Assembly (NCBI GenBank): GCA_016800925.1
Contig: JABCPU010000426.1
Span: forward strand, 1-55,519
Direction: 5' to 3'
DNA: 55,519 nt
Origin: Suillus spraguei
Lineage: Eukaryota; Basidiomycota; Agaricomycetes; Boletales; Suillaceae
The notes under the pieces are model-generated. The model made no database searches and was not told where the DNA came from. It saw only the letters and a list, made by a program, of their open reading frames with translations. Below are positions 34,928 to 46,869 of this stretch, in pieces. The position numbers and the translations under genes are program-made. Position 1 is the stretch's first letter; every line of letters begins with the position of its first letter.

Positions 34928-36400
34928 TGCAACTACCAAACCCGGGCCTCCTGCCACCCAACAAAGATGGCAACAGAAAGATGTCAAGAACCATGATCCC
35001 CATCCTGGGCCTTGCTTAGTAGGACCTAATGACGCTCCTCCGGGACGTCAGCCACCAAACCCAAGCTTCCTGTCACCCAAGGAAGATGGCAGCAATAGTG
35101 ACCCGCATCCACGCCAACTACCAACTCCCTCACAACCCAAGAAAGTTGACGAGAGCCATGTTCCCTATCCTGGGCCTCGCCTAGGATCCAATGACGCTCC
35201 TCCGAGATGTCAGCTACCAAACCCGGGCCTCCTGCTACCCAAAAAGATGGCAACAATAATGACTGTCCACATCAACCATCAACCCCCCAACAGCCCAAGA
35301 AAGTTGGCGAGAACCATGCTCCCTATCCTGGGCCTCGCCTAGGACTCAAAACCTTCTCCGAGACGTCAACTACCAAACTCGGACCTCAGGCCCCCGCCAT
35401 GTAAGAAAGACGGCAACAATAATGACCGCACCAGTCCAAGACATTTGATGACAACCTTCATCCCTATCCTGTGCTTCACCTAGGATCCAGTAATGCTCCT
35501 CCTGGACGTCAAGTACCAAACCACGGACCACTGCTCGGCAGTAATAATGACCCACGTATGCGCCAACCACCAAACCACCCACTGCAGCTCGAGATAGCTG
35601 GCAACATCCATGATCCTCAAACAACTGAGGCCGCCTGGGGCCATTCATGAAAATGCCAGTGAAGTCAATGGACAATTGTTATATGACATCAAGGTGAGCC
35701 TCCTTGATACAGATCCAAGTCTTCCCGACTATCTGGAATGCATCTGTTGCCGTATGTTCACGACAGATATGTTGCGCAGTCAATTTCCATCCAGCCTTCA
35801 TTATGGGGGTATGTTTCCAAAGGCCTTGCCCTCTGCGGCAATGAGCAGCTCTGGCATGCGATGGAAGTTTTCGACCTCGCTATCACATTATTGGGTCATA
35901 ATCCAGTCACCGTCGATCTTTTACTATTGATCAAGGTACGCACATTGTTATGTTCATGGTGTCGTACTAAGGTTTCAATGTGATTTTGTCTAGTAATTTT
36001 CAATGCTGGTCGCCATAATGAGGCATTACGGCGAGTCCAACGTCTCGCTACTTCAAGCAGCGGAACATGCTTTCAACTAGATGAAGAGCGTTGTATGAGA
36101 ATCTGTGAAAGATAAGAGGATGAGGTCTAGCAATAAGACTGATTTAGGGATGCCGTGAGACCATGGAGAAAATGAAGGGATACGATATGGAGGTCCGGAG
36201 GGAGATACTCTCGAGTCTCAAATGTATCTTGGGGGCTTTGACGGATGCACTGGCCTTGCGCCGACTCATGTATAAATTCGCACGCCAAAAACGGAGGCGA
36301 TGCTGTGATCAAGACTACATGGTCGATCTACTGCAAGTCGACCTCCACGGTGTACTGAGAGCAAATCCACGACAATCGATGATAGCATCGTGAGGATCCT
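34928..36400 (+). pseudogene. Broken paralogue of the Pro-rich/TPR part of the TPR-HET gene
   Basis: From about 34930 the DNA repeats a ~150-bp unit (CCTATCCTGGGCCTCGCCTAGG, AAGATGGCAACAATAATGAC) also found, inverted, at 53870-54860. It encodes the same PNDAP...PKKDGNNN...PKKVGENH repeat, but the frame shifts between units and stops. After a short conserved exon (EVNGQLLYDIK, donor near 35692) comes SVHDRYVAQS-like coding and SLWGYVSKGLALCGNEQLW as in the TPR gene. The TPR copy has about 60 extra codons between these that are missing here, and the intron acceptor near 35992 has lost bases. From about 36163 it diverges (MEKMKGYDMEVRREILSSL). Probably a nonfunctional partial duplicate. Confidence 0.65.
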
Positions 36401-36470
36401 TTTCGCAGTGACATCTGTATGGACACCAACCCGGAGTCTCCTGAACTCATAGGAGAGTTATACGGCAATA

Positions 36471-37917
36471 GGAAATGAAAAATGAAGGCTGAGTATGACT
36501 TGATAGGCCTAAGGCCACTACAGATCGTGGTCATCACGTATCAGTATCAGAGATAGGAAATTCAAAAGAATTCTCAAAGGTTACCCCCCAAACCACCTAT
36601 GTCGCGGTATGCGATCGCGTTCAGCTCAATAATTATTTACAGAAATACTCTCTTACAGAAACGATGAACATATTACAAACAAGCTGCAGCTGCCGTCAAA
36701 CTCGACGATCACGTTAAAGCAGCGGCGCAGTGGTTATTTCGATGCGTTCATTATTCGGATGACGGTCAAATGCATATTGTTTCTGCAGTACATAAATGAC
36801 CGCTTATCTGATTCCCGATTTATTCTAGAGGGCGATTTCAATGCGTCTAGCGTGCATGCGAGAATCGTGAAGTCGGTTGATGTGAAGGTAGATATCTCAG
36901 TGAGCGCCGTGGTTTGAATTTAGTTGGGGGGTCAGTCATGTCAACAGTCCAGAAATTAGCCAACGTAGAACAGCCGGCACAGGTGTTGGAGGCGTCGATG
37001 ACAAAGAGACCAGCGGGATAACTTGGTATCTTTGTCGAGACGTAATACGAACGCTGCAACCATGACAAGACACAATTGGCAAACACTGTCCTTACGCATG
37101 AGTCAAGACACATGAATTATCAAACTGTGCACTGGGATTGGCTCTGGTAGGGATTTTCATTAGTGCATAACCTTACAAGCATGACGCGTTGACAGCTCTG
37201 TAAATTGGTTTCCCTGCTCATGAACCATGGGGCCAAATGATTGGTGTGAGAATGATTTTAAGATATGAACCTCGGAGCATGAGTAACGATTTGCTTCTAC
37301 TAGTCATTGAGAGTCGGTGGCGAAGGATGACGAACAAGAAAAGTCCATTTGGGTTTGGTTCAGTCCTATGGTGCGAACAAAATGTGGGCATATCAGCGAA
37401 TACCCAAAATATTACATTATTTCTATGGAGATTGGTCAATGATGGTCTGAGTGTTCATCGTGGTGGCCATGACCATGACCCTCCCATGGATGCCGTCCCT
37501 GCAAAACAGTGAGTTAGAGATACGGGGAAAAGAAGAAAAAGGATAAATACAAGAAGCTTGGGTCCGTCCTCGCTGATAAGAAGTGAGCAGATAACTATAG
37601 ATATATCGAATTGGAACTTACCGAGCCCGATATAAAATGAAGAACCACATGGTGGCTCCAAGTGCCTTTGAGAGGAACTGGTATCTGAACCCAGGAAGAT
37701 GAGGGTTAAAACCTGAAGCTATAAACACGTAGTGAGCGCAGCAGTAAAGACGAGTTGAGTGTCACCTACGATGACTTCCACCAGCCATAATGAATGTTCC
37801 GGGTTGAGGGTGGTATTTGCATTTGTTTGTGAATTGCTTCTCCAGAAAAGCTTGACACCTATCAACACCCACATCTCCAAGCCACGCACTGTCGCGTTGC
37901 TCGTTAATCCCGCTGCA
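36471..37917. other. Intergenic, with relic duplicate of a Net1-like exon
   Basis: At about 36640-36945 the DNA resembles 38057-38340 of the next gene: CTGCAGCTGCCGTCAAACTCGACG versus CTGCAGCTACCGTCAAACTCGACG, then a GATTTCAATGCGTCT...GTTGATGT...TCAGTGAG part. The middle is diverged and carries stops. The rest has only short frames on both strands. Confidence 0.6.
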
Positions 37918-40900
37918 ATGGAGGTGGAAAGCGGAAAGCGAAAGCGTGAAGAGGACCTTCCGAGCATTACTTATCTCGTCGGAGACAGGTCTTTTGATAG
38001 ACTGTTCAAGGGTACCCCTCCCTGACTAACTATAAGTGGCTCTGTGCTCATCTCAGTATATACAGAACAATCTCTTGAAGAAATACGGAACGTAGTACGG
38101 CGAAAACTGCAGCTACCGTCAAACTCGACGGTCAAGCTAAAGCAGTTGCGTGATAACAAGGTTATTGATTTGGAGGATGGTAAACGCGCCAGCTCTACGG
38201 TATGGCCACTCTTCTCTGACTCTCAATTTGCTCCAGATGATGATTTCGATGCATTCTCCGCGCGTGCAAGATTGATGAAGTTGGTTGATGTTGCAGTGGA
38301 GATTTCAGTAAGCTCAGTGATTCGCGTGTAGTTGGTTCGTGTTTACCTGTTCCAGCAGACCCCTCCTGCACAGGGAGCCATATCTTCCGCCAGCATGAGG
38401 GAAGCGTCAAAAACTTCTGAGACAGGCGTGGAAAAGAGGAAACGCAAAGCCAATAATGACCAACCTCCTAAGGATGGCGATACGACTGTGACACCTGGAC
38501 CAAAGTCTAAAAAACAGAAGACAAATCAGTCTTCAGTGAGCAAACATGGGGAAACTGCGCCAACTTCCAAGGTCGCCTCTATGGACAATTTTATCGAAGA
38601 TTTCATAGAGAAACTTGGGAGAAAGGAGCCTGCTCCAGTCAGCGCTTCAGCAGAATCTTCATCGAAGCCCTCTGCGAGGCCTGAAGTCTTAATCAGTACC
38701 AAAGCGCCCGTCCCCACTAATAGAGAACCGCCGAAGAAGAAACCAAAAACTGCGAAGACTGTTACGGACAAGGATTCCACAGAGAAGCCACCAAAGAAGA
38801 CAAAGAAGGCGAAGGAGACCGAACAGACCAAGGAGACCTCGAGCCTACCAGTATCAAATGACGAGACAGTCCTTGCTTCTTCTGGTCCCTCAGAACCGCC
38901 AAAGAAATCATCGGGGGCGAAGAAGATTGCTACACAATCGTCGGCTCTTCAGTCTGGTAGGTACATGCTTCCTCTCCATACTTTTGGATGTTGAAGATCA
39001 TATACCAAAAGTCGGGGGCGAGAAATCTACAAACGGTGCAGTTGACAGCCCAGCTGCCCCTGAAAGTACGCAGGAGTTGCATATATTGATTAATCACGTC
39101 TTGATTGACTATCCTCAGAAAAGAAGAAGAGCAAAGTAAAGGGAAAAGAGGTTGAAACTGAAGCGGCTACAAGCGAACTAGCTCCTGAGATATCTGGTTC
39201 GTCTTCGAGAGTCATCAGGAGTCCCTTGTCACCAATGATTTCACTGCAGCTTCGACGAAAGGCCGCAAGAAAGTTGCAGTCGCGGGAGCTACAGAAGCTT
39301 CAGCCCCGAAAGAAAGTGCGTGGTATCATACATTGATCCCGCGCTTTCTAATATCCTACAGAGAAGACTAAGCAAAGCAAAGCAACAAAAGCCAAGGCTT
39401 CTGACGCAGACGGTGCGTAGCTCATTCTGACAGCGGTTACCGTCTGACCAATGCTAGATCAATAGCTAGCCGACCTGTCAATCCAATAAATATTCAGGAC
39501 ATTGTGAATTCAATAGCGAAGGAGGTGACTAAACAGAATAATACCAATACCGAAGTGAATCCTTCCCAGCCGTCCACTTCGCTGGCCCCCTCTGTAAATA
39601 CGACCACGAAAGGTGGTGTGTCATCTAGTCCGCTTTGTCATGCTTGCTCTGGTTCCTTTCATCCCCTATATCGGTGCCCAACGGTGTTGGCAGGCCAGGA
39701 AGCGATACATAATAGAATTGAGGAATTGAGGAAGGCAGGACCAAGGAAGTATCGCCTTACTATCAAGGATTTGGAGTCGCTGTTAAAGTCTCCTAGCGCT
39801 GCAGCGCCTTCCGCGAAACGCAGTGCAACAGATACTACGAAGCCATCACGGAAGCCCTTAGAGGCTGACGAGTCCGAAGGGGAAGCCACCAAAGCAGATC
39901 AAGAGTCTCAACCTTCTTGGACGCCCCTCATGCCAAGTCATTCGCTACTTTCAGAGGTGGCCGTGGAAAGTCGCGACGAAGGAAGTAGTTCAGAAGAAGA
40001 GGAAGAGATTGCTCAGCAACCAGAACGAGAGGAACCCGAACAGCAGGCGCATGAGCCGGAACCTAGTCAGCCTTCGCTCGAAAACGTTGATCTAAACGCC
40101 ATCATGCGAGGTCCGGGACCAATCAAGCTTCGCAATCTGATCGATACCTTGGAGTCGAAAGAAGAAGAATCAGATACCGAGGACGAAGGCGGTGATATTG
40201 GGCTTCTAGAAGTGGAAGACGATGGCGAGAATGAGCGGAAATACCGTCGACTATCACAGCGCTGGATAAATTCATCTGACGAGGAAGGGGATGAAGACGA
40301 TGAGAGCGAGCAGCACTCGATGCCCCCGCAGAAACAAGACGTTTCTAAGCCGTTGTCTTCAACTGCCCGCCGAAACCTTCTGTAGGTCCTGATGCGACGT
40401 CTAACGCCACAGACCCAGCCGGAAGCAGGAAAGATGGTGTGCAAGGAGATGCTTTTGACACGGATGCCACCCGTGTTTCTGTATCAAAGGTTCAGGATGG
40501 CGACAAAGACTTGACAAAAGATGCTAGCGAAGCACCTGAGGCTGCAGACCTGGGCAAAGTGTCAGATAGATCCCCCGCCCGCGGTACTACGCTCTCTCGT
40601 AACAAGGCCGACACTAACGATGACCCCATTGAACCAGCCGACGATCTGATAGATTTCCAGCAAGTGATAACATCTGATAATGACCCCATTGAAGTTACGA
40701 CACCTCTAGTTCAGAAAACTGTAAAACCACTTTCCCCAGTAGCCCACTCGACTCCAAAACCTAGCCTAGCAAAGCGGATGAAGAATCGACACGGACAACT
40801 TCTCAGCCCGTCACAATTTCCTGTACGTGTTGATGAACCCAAGGTTAATGAATCCCAGAATGCAGGCGCTGGGGGAAGAAGAAGAACGCTGCTACTCGGA

Positions 40901-41766
40901 CAGACACCGACAAACCGTCAATTCGCGGCGGCAAGGGAGGAACACGAGCAGACCTCCGCATCTCTTCGCAACCAGCCAAAAAGAGCCCCAATTTGAATGG
41001 TCTTGGTGTAACACCGTCTCATTCGCAGCCTTTGCAGAAACCTCCGGCTTCTCTTGTTAAATGGTCTGCCCTTCGTGAACCTTCGCCGTCTACGTTGATG
41101 GATGAACTTGATAGTTCTCTCATTGGTCAGGGTGGCATACTTGGCGAACTTGCTGGCAAAGCATCTGATCAAGACAGCGAGGGAGAACACTCTGATGATA
41201 ATCCAGCAGGCAAAGCTGGATGGTCGCCTTTCACGTTGCCGGCGAGCCAGGTACCCTTCCCACACTCGCAATATAATGCATCTGTCCACAAACACATGGA
41301 GGTGGTTCCCGATTCCGAGTCTGAATCTGAGGCGGAGGCAGGAGGCAAGAAGAAGACAGCGAATGCTAAAACGCGCAGATCGATACCACCCTACCGCAGG
41401 CTCACAGATATTGCGAGTCAAGCATCACTTTTCTCTCAACGTACTCCAGTCACACCCCGACTGGGCACCGCGACTAATGGTATGGGCGGGCGGGCGGATG
41501 ACGACGACGACGATGATTCGTCATCCGAATCTGACGATGAAGGCCAGTCACACATCCCACAAGCAAAAAGAGCAGGGAAGCTACACTCGAAAAAGACAAA
41601 GGGACTTTGGCGTCCCTGGTTTAATGAGGATCTGATTATGTTGCGTTTGCTTTGCATACCATTCATCTATATACTTGCGTTGATAGAACCTGTTGCTCTT
41701 CTCTGTATGGTTGATCGAGTATCCCAGGAATTATTCCGACTAGTCATCGCCGATTGGCTGTCCTGA
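37918..41766 (+). CDS. Dnt1/Net1-like nucleolar protein
   Basis: The N-terminus (MEVESGKRKREEDLPSITY..., then VYTEQSLEEIRNVVRRKL...) reads like the ubiquitin-like N-terminal domain of the Net1/Tof2/Dnt1 family, which in yeasts holds Cdc14 phosphatase in the nucleolus. This is pattern recall, not a search. Exon 1 is 37918-38011, exon 2 38057-38307, exon 3 38356-38956; several small Lys-rich exons follow (about 39023-39415), then a long exon from about 39500. The rest is low complexity: KKPKTAKT basic runs, Ser/Glu/Asp tracts and a zinc-knuckle-like CHACSGSFHPLYRCP near residue 450. Near 40385 and 40868 the frame changes without good splice sites; one missing T and one missing G would keep it open. 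It ends at TGA 41766. The terminal hydrophobic stretch may lie past an unrecognised intron. Confidence 0.55.
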
Positions 41767-43567
41767 GTAACGAGCGGTGAGAAAGTAAAAACACCAATAT
41801 CCACTCGATTTAGGAATGATGTTGATGAGATGGTACGAAGAATGCTCGTTGGGTATCCCGAAAACCGCGGCTAGGGATCCCTGGCACCTCCCGTGTCAAC
41901 AGGCTCCTAGATACTCTCATGCATTGATCGATCTTAGACGTTGCTTTTAATAACAAGTCGCCAAGTTTACAAATGGTGATCCGAGTTCCAACCGTAGGTG
42001 TATGGCCATTAGGTCCTAACGGACTTTGAGAGCTAGACGCCTCGGACCGGCGATTTTTTTTCGTCGCAAGCCATATTATCTTCAAAATGTTTCGACCGGT
42101 TTTTTATAACACAACTACACAACATTAAAATAACAGGAGCACACTGGAATTAGTAAAGACTCTAGATCTAATGCTATGTAAAAAAAAGTAGGGAAATATA
42201 TGCTACGAGAGAGTTGCAAGTGCAAAGTTGCAAAAATTCTCACCCAGAGAAGTCCGACAGGCAGTCGAATACCGCGCTTCGGCACGATTCGATGTCAAAT
42301 CCGACTCAGTGTCCAAAATCGGTTTCTGAATCGCACCCTGAATCACTTCAAAATCGACCACCAGTCAACTGACTCCTAGTCTTGGGCAGTGATAAATTAT
42401 GCTGTGAAGATGCACCAGACTCAGGTATGTGGGATGCCGGTGAAGACTGATTTTTGCCATAGCAACGCGCTGACACAACACAGCACATCTGTAGCAAGTG
42501 GCTCGAATATTTGTCAGTTAAGTTCGTAGAAGCTTCTTCATCTTTCCCTCAATTATGTAAATTTAATTTTCGAGCGTACCGTACACTTTGGGTTGATAAT
42601 TGGACTTGGGGTCAGCTGATCAGACTAATCTGTTCAAGTTAGTTTACAGTTAGTCTTTGAGATTTGACTATCATGTTCCTTACGAAGTCCTCTTCTGTCA
42701 TTTATGTCAATGTGCAAACTAGTCTTGATTCAACTGAGTCGTTGTTTTCCTGCTGTGCCAGCCTGGGCGGTTCCTAGTTCACGGTTGATGATTGGTATAA
42801 TTCTTGAGTGTGACATCGAGCTTCACCGTTATTGGCTTACATTTGTGAATGCGAGGTTCGATGGGTCTCGATTTCTTCGACCTTCAGAAACTGATGTTGC
42901 TCGGCCGCTTTATGATGGTCATTTTTTTCGATATAGCTGAATAAGTATTTGCAGAGAATTATCCTCTGTTTGTGAGTTCAAGTAATAGTATCATCTTTAC
43001 CCAAGCGGATTCTATTGTAATCACGCAAGTTTATCTTCATCATCTCCGTCGCGTTGGTGTGTACTTTCACAAAATGAACATATTGTGGACAATTTTTGGT
43101 GATTATCCAGACTAGCTATAAGTCAGGTAGACTCCAACTCATTCATCAGTTATGGGTAGAGTGGATCTTACTTATCGTGAACAAGAAACTGACCAACAAA
43201 AAAATAATCATGTGTTTGGTGAATAAGCAAGGTTAAGTGGTAAAATGCACCGCTGAGCATAGTGTAAAGGCTTTAGGGGTTAACTAACCCTTAAGGTAAG
43301 TGATCACGACTTTGCGGCAAACAAATTGAACAATGTCAACATTAGCCAGGTGACTATATATACAACACCGCCGCTGCGATCTTTTTTCTCTCTCCATCAT
43401 CTCCAGCTGCAAATTATTTTGAGCTTTCACGCTCGTCTATGATCTTCACTCAGAACACACGCGACGAGTTAAGTCTGTTGCTTTTAAGCCCGGTCATTGC
43501 TACAGTTTCGACGTTTAGCTATCTTGGTGATCTCGTTTCTCCCTCATTGGATTCTGATCAATAAATC
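41767..43567. other. Gene-free 1.8 kb, partly AT-rich
   Basis: No coding segment, repeat match or RNA gene is convincing. A pyrimidine-rich run (TTTTTTCTCTCTCCATCATC, 43383-43402) just upstream of the next gene is a typical basidiomycete promoter/5'-UTR feature. Confidence 0.5.
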
Positions 43568-44994
43568 ATGTTTACTCGATATCATTCGTCTACCAATCAC
43601 TCTCTCCCGTGGTTTCGCGACACATACAGGCCTCTCAGCTTACCACTGTTTGCATCTTAAGACAGGCCAGTCCTTCCATGGACGTTCATTTGGCGCCCCA
43701 AGAGCGTCTTTGCGAGACCGTCTTCTCTACGTCCATCACTTCCTGTATGTCAGATCATTGATCTGACTTGCGGTCTTCTCATTATTCATTTCTAGACACT
43801 GAGTCGATGACTGATCCTTCTTACCGTGGTCAAATTCTCGTATCACCACGCCTCTCATTGGCAACTATGGTATTCCATCAAACAAAGCTCCAATCAATTC
43901 CCAGGATGTTGGTATGGTCTAGAATCCCAGGGCATCCAATGCAGCGCTATTGTAGTAGCTGATGTCGCAGAAAATTTTTCTCATCATTCCGCGGTGGAAT
44001 CACTGCCTCATGGTGTCGTCGCTCAGACATTCCCGCCATTACAGGCGTAGATACACGTGCAGTCACCGTCTCCTTCGTGATCAAGGAACCACCCCGGTCG
44101 CCTCGCTATTGGCGCAGATGCTTCTGCTCCGGCACCTGCCTCGAGCAATACTGGATCCCAGCATTGAGAACCTTGTCGACCAGGTGTCGACAAAGTATTC
44201 CTACCAGCTGAACCCTATGGGGACATCAAGATCGCAGTTCTTGACTTTTGGTGTCAAGGCCAATATCCTGCGTTCTCTCGTTCGCCGGAACGCGCAGTCA
44301 CAGTATGCCATGGAACTACGATTTCAACTCCATTCGTGACAAGTTTGACGTCTATTCCTGACCAATGCCCCGGAAATCCGAGTCAATGTATGGAAGCTGT
44401 TTCGAAACTTGCAAGACACTTCGGAGTGGAACAACCAATATTTGAATCTGTATGGGGCATCAATTGGTATGGCCGCGCCTTGAGGCATACCGCATGACGT
44501 TCGGCAACCGTGGGCACAACCAGCCCGTCCTCGCTCTTGCATCTGCAGGTTCCATTAAAGCTGGAAGGGTTTATGTCACCAGGTCTGTATTTAGTTACTA
44601 TGAGTCATACATGATGCTAAATGGCGTCATCAGCCAAAATCATCAATATGCTCTTACGTTGTCTGACCCTTTCCCAAAAGGCTGGGAACCATTTTTCATT
44701 AACTGTAACGACTCTTCTGTAGAAGGCATTAAGTCCACCCCTGAGTCTGGAAAAAGGGTGTGGGGTGTTCAGTTCCATCCTGAGAGCGCTGGCGGTCCTC
44801 TTGACACAATTGAGGTCTGTTATTATTAGTCATCTAGCTCAGCAGGTACTGACTTGGTCGTGCAGATGTTCACCGATTTCGTCGATGAATGCCGTTTGTA
44901 TAAAGCAGAGAACGTCAAGACGTCTGTGGGTACCACTATGGATGCTGCCAGCTTCACGATGGAACAACCTGCTCGTGTCCAAGTTACTGCTTAA
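43568..44994 (+). pseudogene. Carbamoyl-phosphate synthase small chain (CPA1-like), frame broken
   Basis: The arginine-specific small chain hydrolyses glutamine to feed ammonia to the synthase. From ATG 43568 comes a Ser/Arg-rich, presequence-like start (RGFATHTGLSA), then LKTGQSFHGRSFGAP, MTDPSYRGQILV, LESQGIQCSAIVVADVAE, IPAITGVDTRAV, DIKIAVLDF, NPSQCMEAVSKLAR, MGHQLV, QNHQYAL, WGVQFHPESAGG (catalytic His-Glu) and FTDFVDECR, ending at TAA 44994. These lie in changing frames: single missing bases occur near 43711, 43852, 43998, 44075, 44150, 44297 and 44310 and at the nucleophile site, where TTTGAATCTGTATGGGGC lacks one G for GICMGHQ. Introns (43746-43796, about 44582-44633, about 44816-44866) keep good splice sites, so this is not a retrocopy. 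A sequencing cause is likely. Confidence 0.85.
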
Positions 44995-45218
44995 TACCTT
45001 GTTCTATCGTTTTCATTACATACGTGACTATGTCTGTACGATACTTGTTCCGTTCTGGTGGTGGATGTTCTTTTGTGTACTTGTCTCTAAATTTTTTTTG
45101 CCCAGAATCGCATTTGTATTCTGTACTTGAAAACTTGCCTTTTTAGGCGTTCATGGAATTTCCCTGCCCTTCTGGCCAGTGACACGATTGCTGGGTAAAT
45201 CGATAATCATTAATCACC

Positions 45219-46786
45219 ATGAATTTCCTAGACACTTATGGACTGACTGGGACGGGTGCGAGCACGCCGCCCGTGAATACTCACCCAGAACAGAGCCTCA
45301 ACGAAGAGGTTTCTCAGGTCATCGGCCAGCTCGGAAAGTTCTGGGGAGGGTTCAGGAAACAGGCACGTTCATATGCGCTCTATGATTGCAATAATTGGAA
45401 CTCATGCCGAAGATTTAATAGAGCGAAACAGCGTTCGCGACTGCGCGCAAGGATTTCGGCGAGGTAGTCTCACAGGCGCAGAAGGAACTTGGCAAACTCG
45501 CAATACCAACCGAAACCCCTGCCAACGCCCACGCTAGTGAAGCTGAGGACCAAGAAAGCGAGAGCGAGTGTGGTACAGCTCCTGAAACGCCTACCGCAGA
45601 ATCGCACAGCGCAGCCGGGTCACTTTCGACTTCACAGTCATTCTTTGCACGCCTGCAATCTTCGCTTCCGCCTAACATTGTCTCACTGTCCAAGCTCAGC
45701 TTCCTGAAAGCCTTAAACACCCGCAGAACATTGATCTGTCGCAGCTGCGGACGACGCTAAATACCGAATTTCAGCGCGTCCAGGGGGTGACGCGTGCGCA
45801 GGCGGAGGAATATGTCCACAAGAGCGAACATCTGCTGCGGGAGGCTATGAAGGAAGCTAGTGAAGCCCTGCGAGACGCGGTGAAAGTGATTCCACCAGAG
45901 GAAAGTGGTGGTTCTTCATATCAGGGTTTGGTTTGGGATGGAAGTGACGTGTGGATGGTACCGATGGAAGGAGATGTGAAAGGGAAGGGCAAGGAGACGG
46001 ATTCGAGCATTTCGTCGGGGCGGCAGAGCGAAGATGCTCGTCAGGCTGTTGCGACGCGTGCACAAGCACTGTTGAAGCAGCTGAAGAGTAATCCCGAGAT
46101 TATCAAGCTTGATCCGAGGCTGATGCGGCGAGCAAGACGTTCATGCTTGGGTGTCTGAGGCGCAGAGCAAGGATGAACACCCTGGTACCACATTTTGGTC
46201 AGAACGCATCACAAGGACGCTATCTGATCCTGATGATGGCCAAACGTTGCAAGAAACGTTCGATGCACTAGGTACGTTGACTGCTATGATCCTCATTGTC
46301 GACGCTTATCGCTACCTCAGTACCTTCTGTTCTTTCGGACGAAGAATTCTGGACACGATACTTCTTCCGCGTGTATCAGATCGAACAAGAAGAAATAAGA
46401 CGCAAGGCTCTTATTCACGGTACATGACTTTTTTATCTTTTACACTGTAGCATTTATTGACTTGTACCTCCACAGGAGCAGGCCAGACTGAAGAAGATTT
46501 CAGCTGGGAAGATGACGACGACGAATCCGTCGCTCCTGAATCTAAATCTCTCGGAATGCTCGAATCGTCAACATTATCACAACGTACGCTGGCACCGAAA
46601 GCGGCAGACACAAGCGACGTCCAATCGCTCCCAAATTCTTCGCAATTCAATACTCCTATGACTATGAGTCCTAGAGAGAGCGAGGACAGTTATGATGTTG
46701 TTTCTGCTAACGTCAGCGCTGCAGGAGATGCGCAGGAACATGTACAGAAGGATGAAGAGGAAGAGGAAGAGAGTGACTGGGAGTGA
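45219..46786 (+). pseudogene. BSD-domain protein, frame broken
   Basis: ATG 45219 starts MNFLDTYGLTGTGAS. Exons are about 45219-45362, 45422-46271, 46321-46419 and 46476-46786. The first intron appears to use a GC donor (CAG|GCACGT, 45363) and joins in phase. The middle is Ala/Glu-rich and helical (VTRAQAEEYVHKSEHLLREA). The BSD domain is clear at the third exon: PSVLSDEEFWTRYFFRVYQIEQEE, containing the conserved Phe-Trp pair that names such domains in transcription and trafficking factors. The tail is acidic and ends EEEEESDWE. Two or more single-base losses (near 45683, CC to C, and near 46120, GG to G) shift the frame while conserved residues continue. Its cell role is not known. Confidence 0.8.
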
Positions 46787-46869
46787 GATCTTAATGTTCT
46801 TATGTAGTTGTACTTATATGTAGTTTGGATCAGCAGGCTTTAATACCCGCCACCATGGGCAGATGTTGA

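Noticed and set aside
43210..43290. Possible tRNA-like hairpin near GGTTAAGTGGTAAAATGCACC
   Set aside because: No seven-base acceptor stem, no TTCGAAT-type T loop and no anticodon arm could be folded by eye.
43439..43567. Upstream ORF that might encode the arginine attenuator peptide expected before a CPA1 gene
   Set aside because: The frame from ATG 43439 does not contain the DYLxxHLWR-like core known from that peptide.
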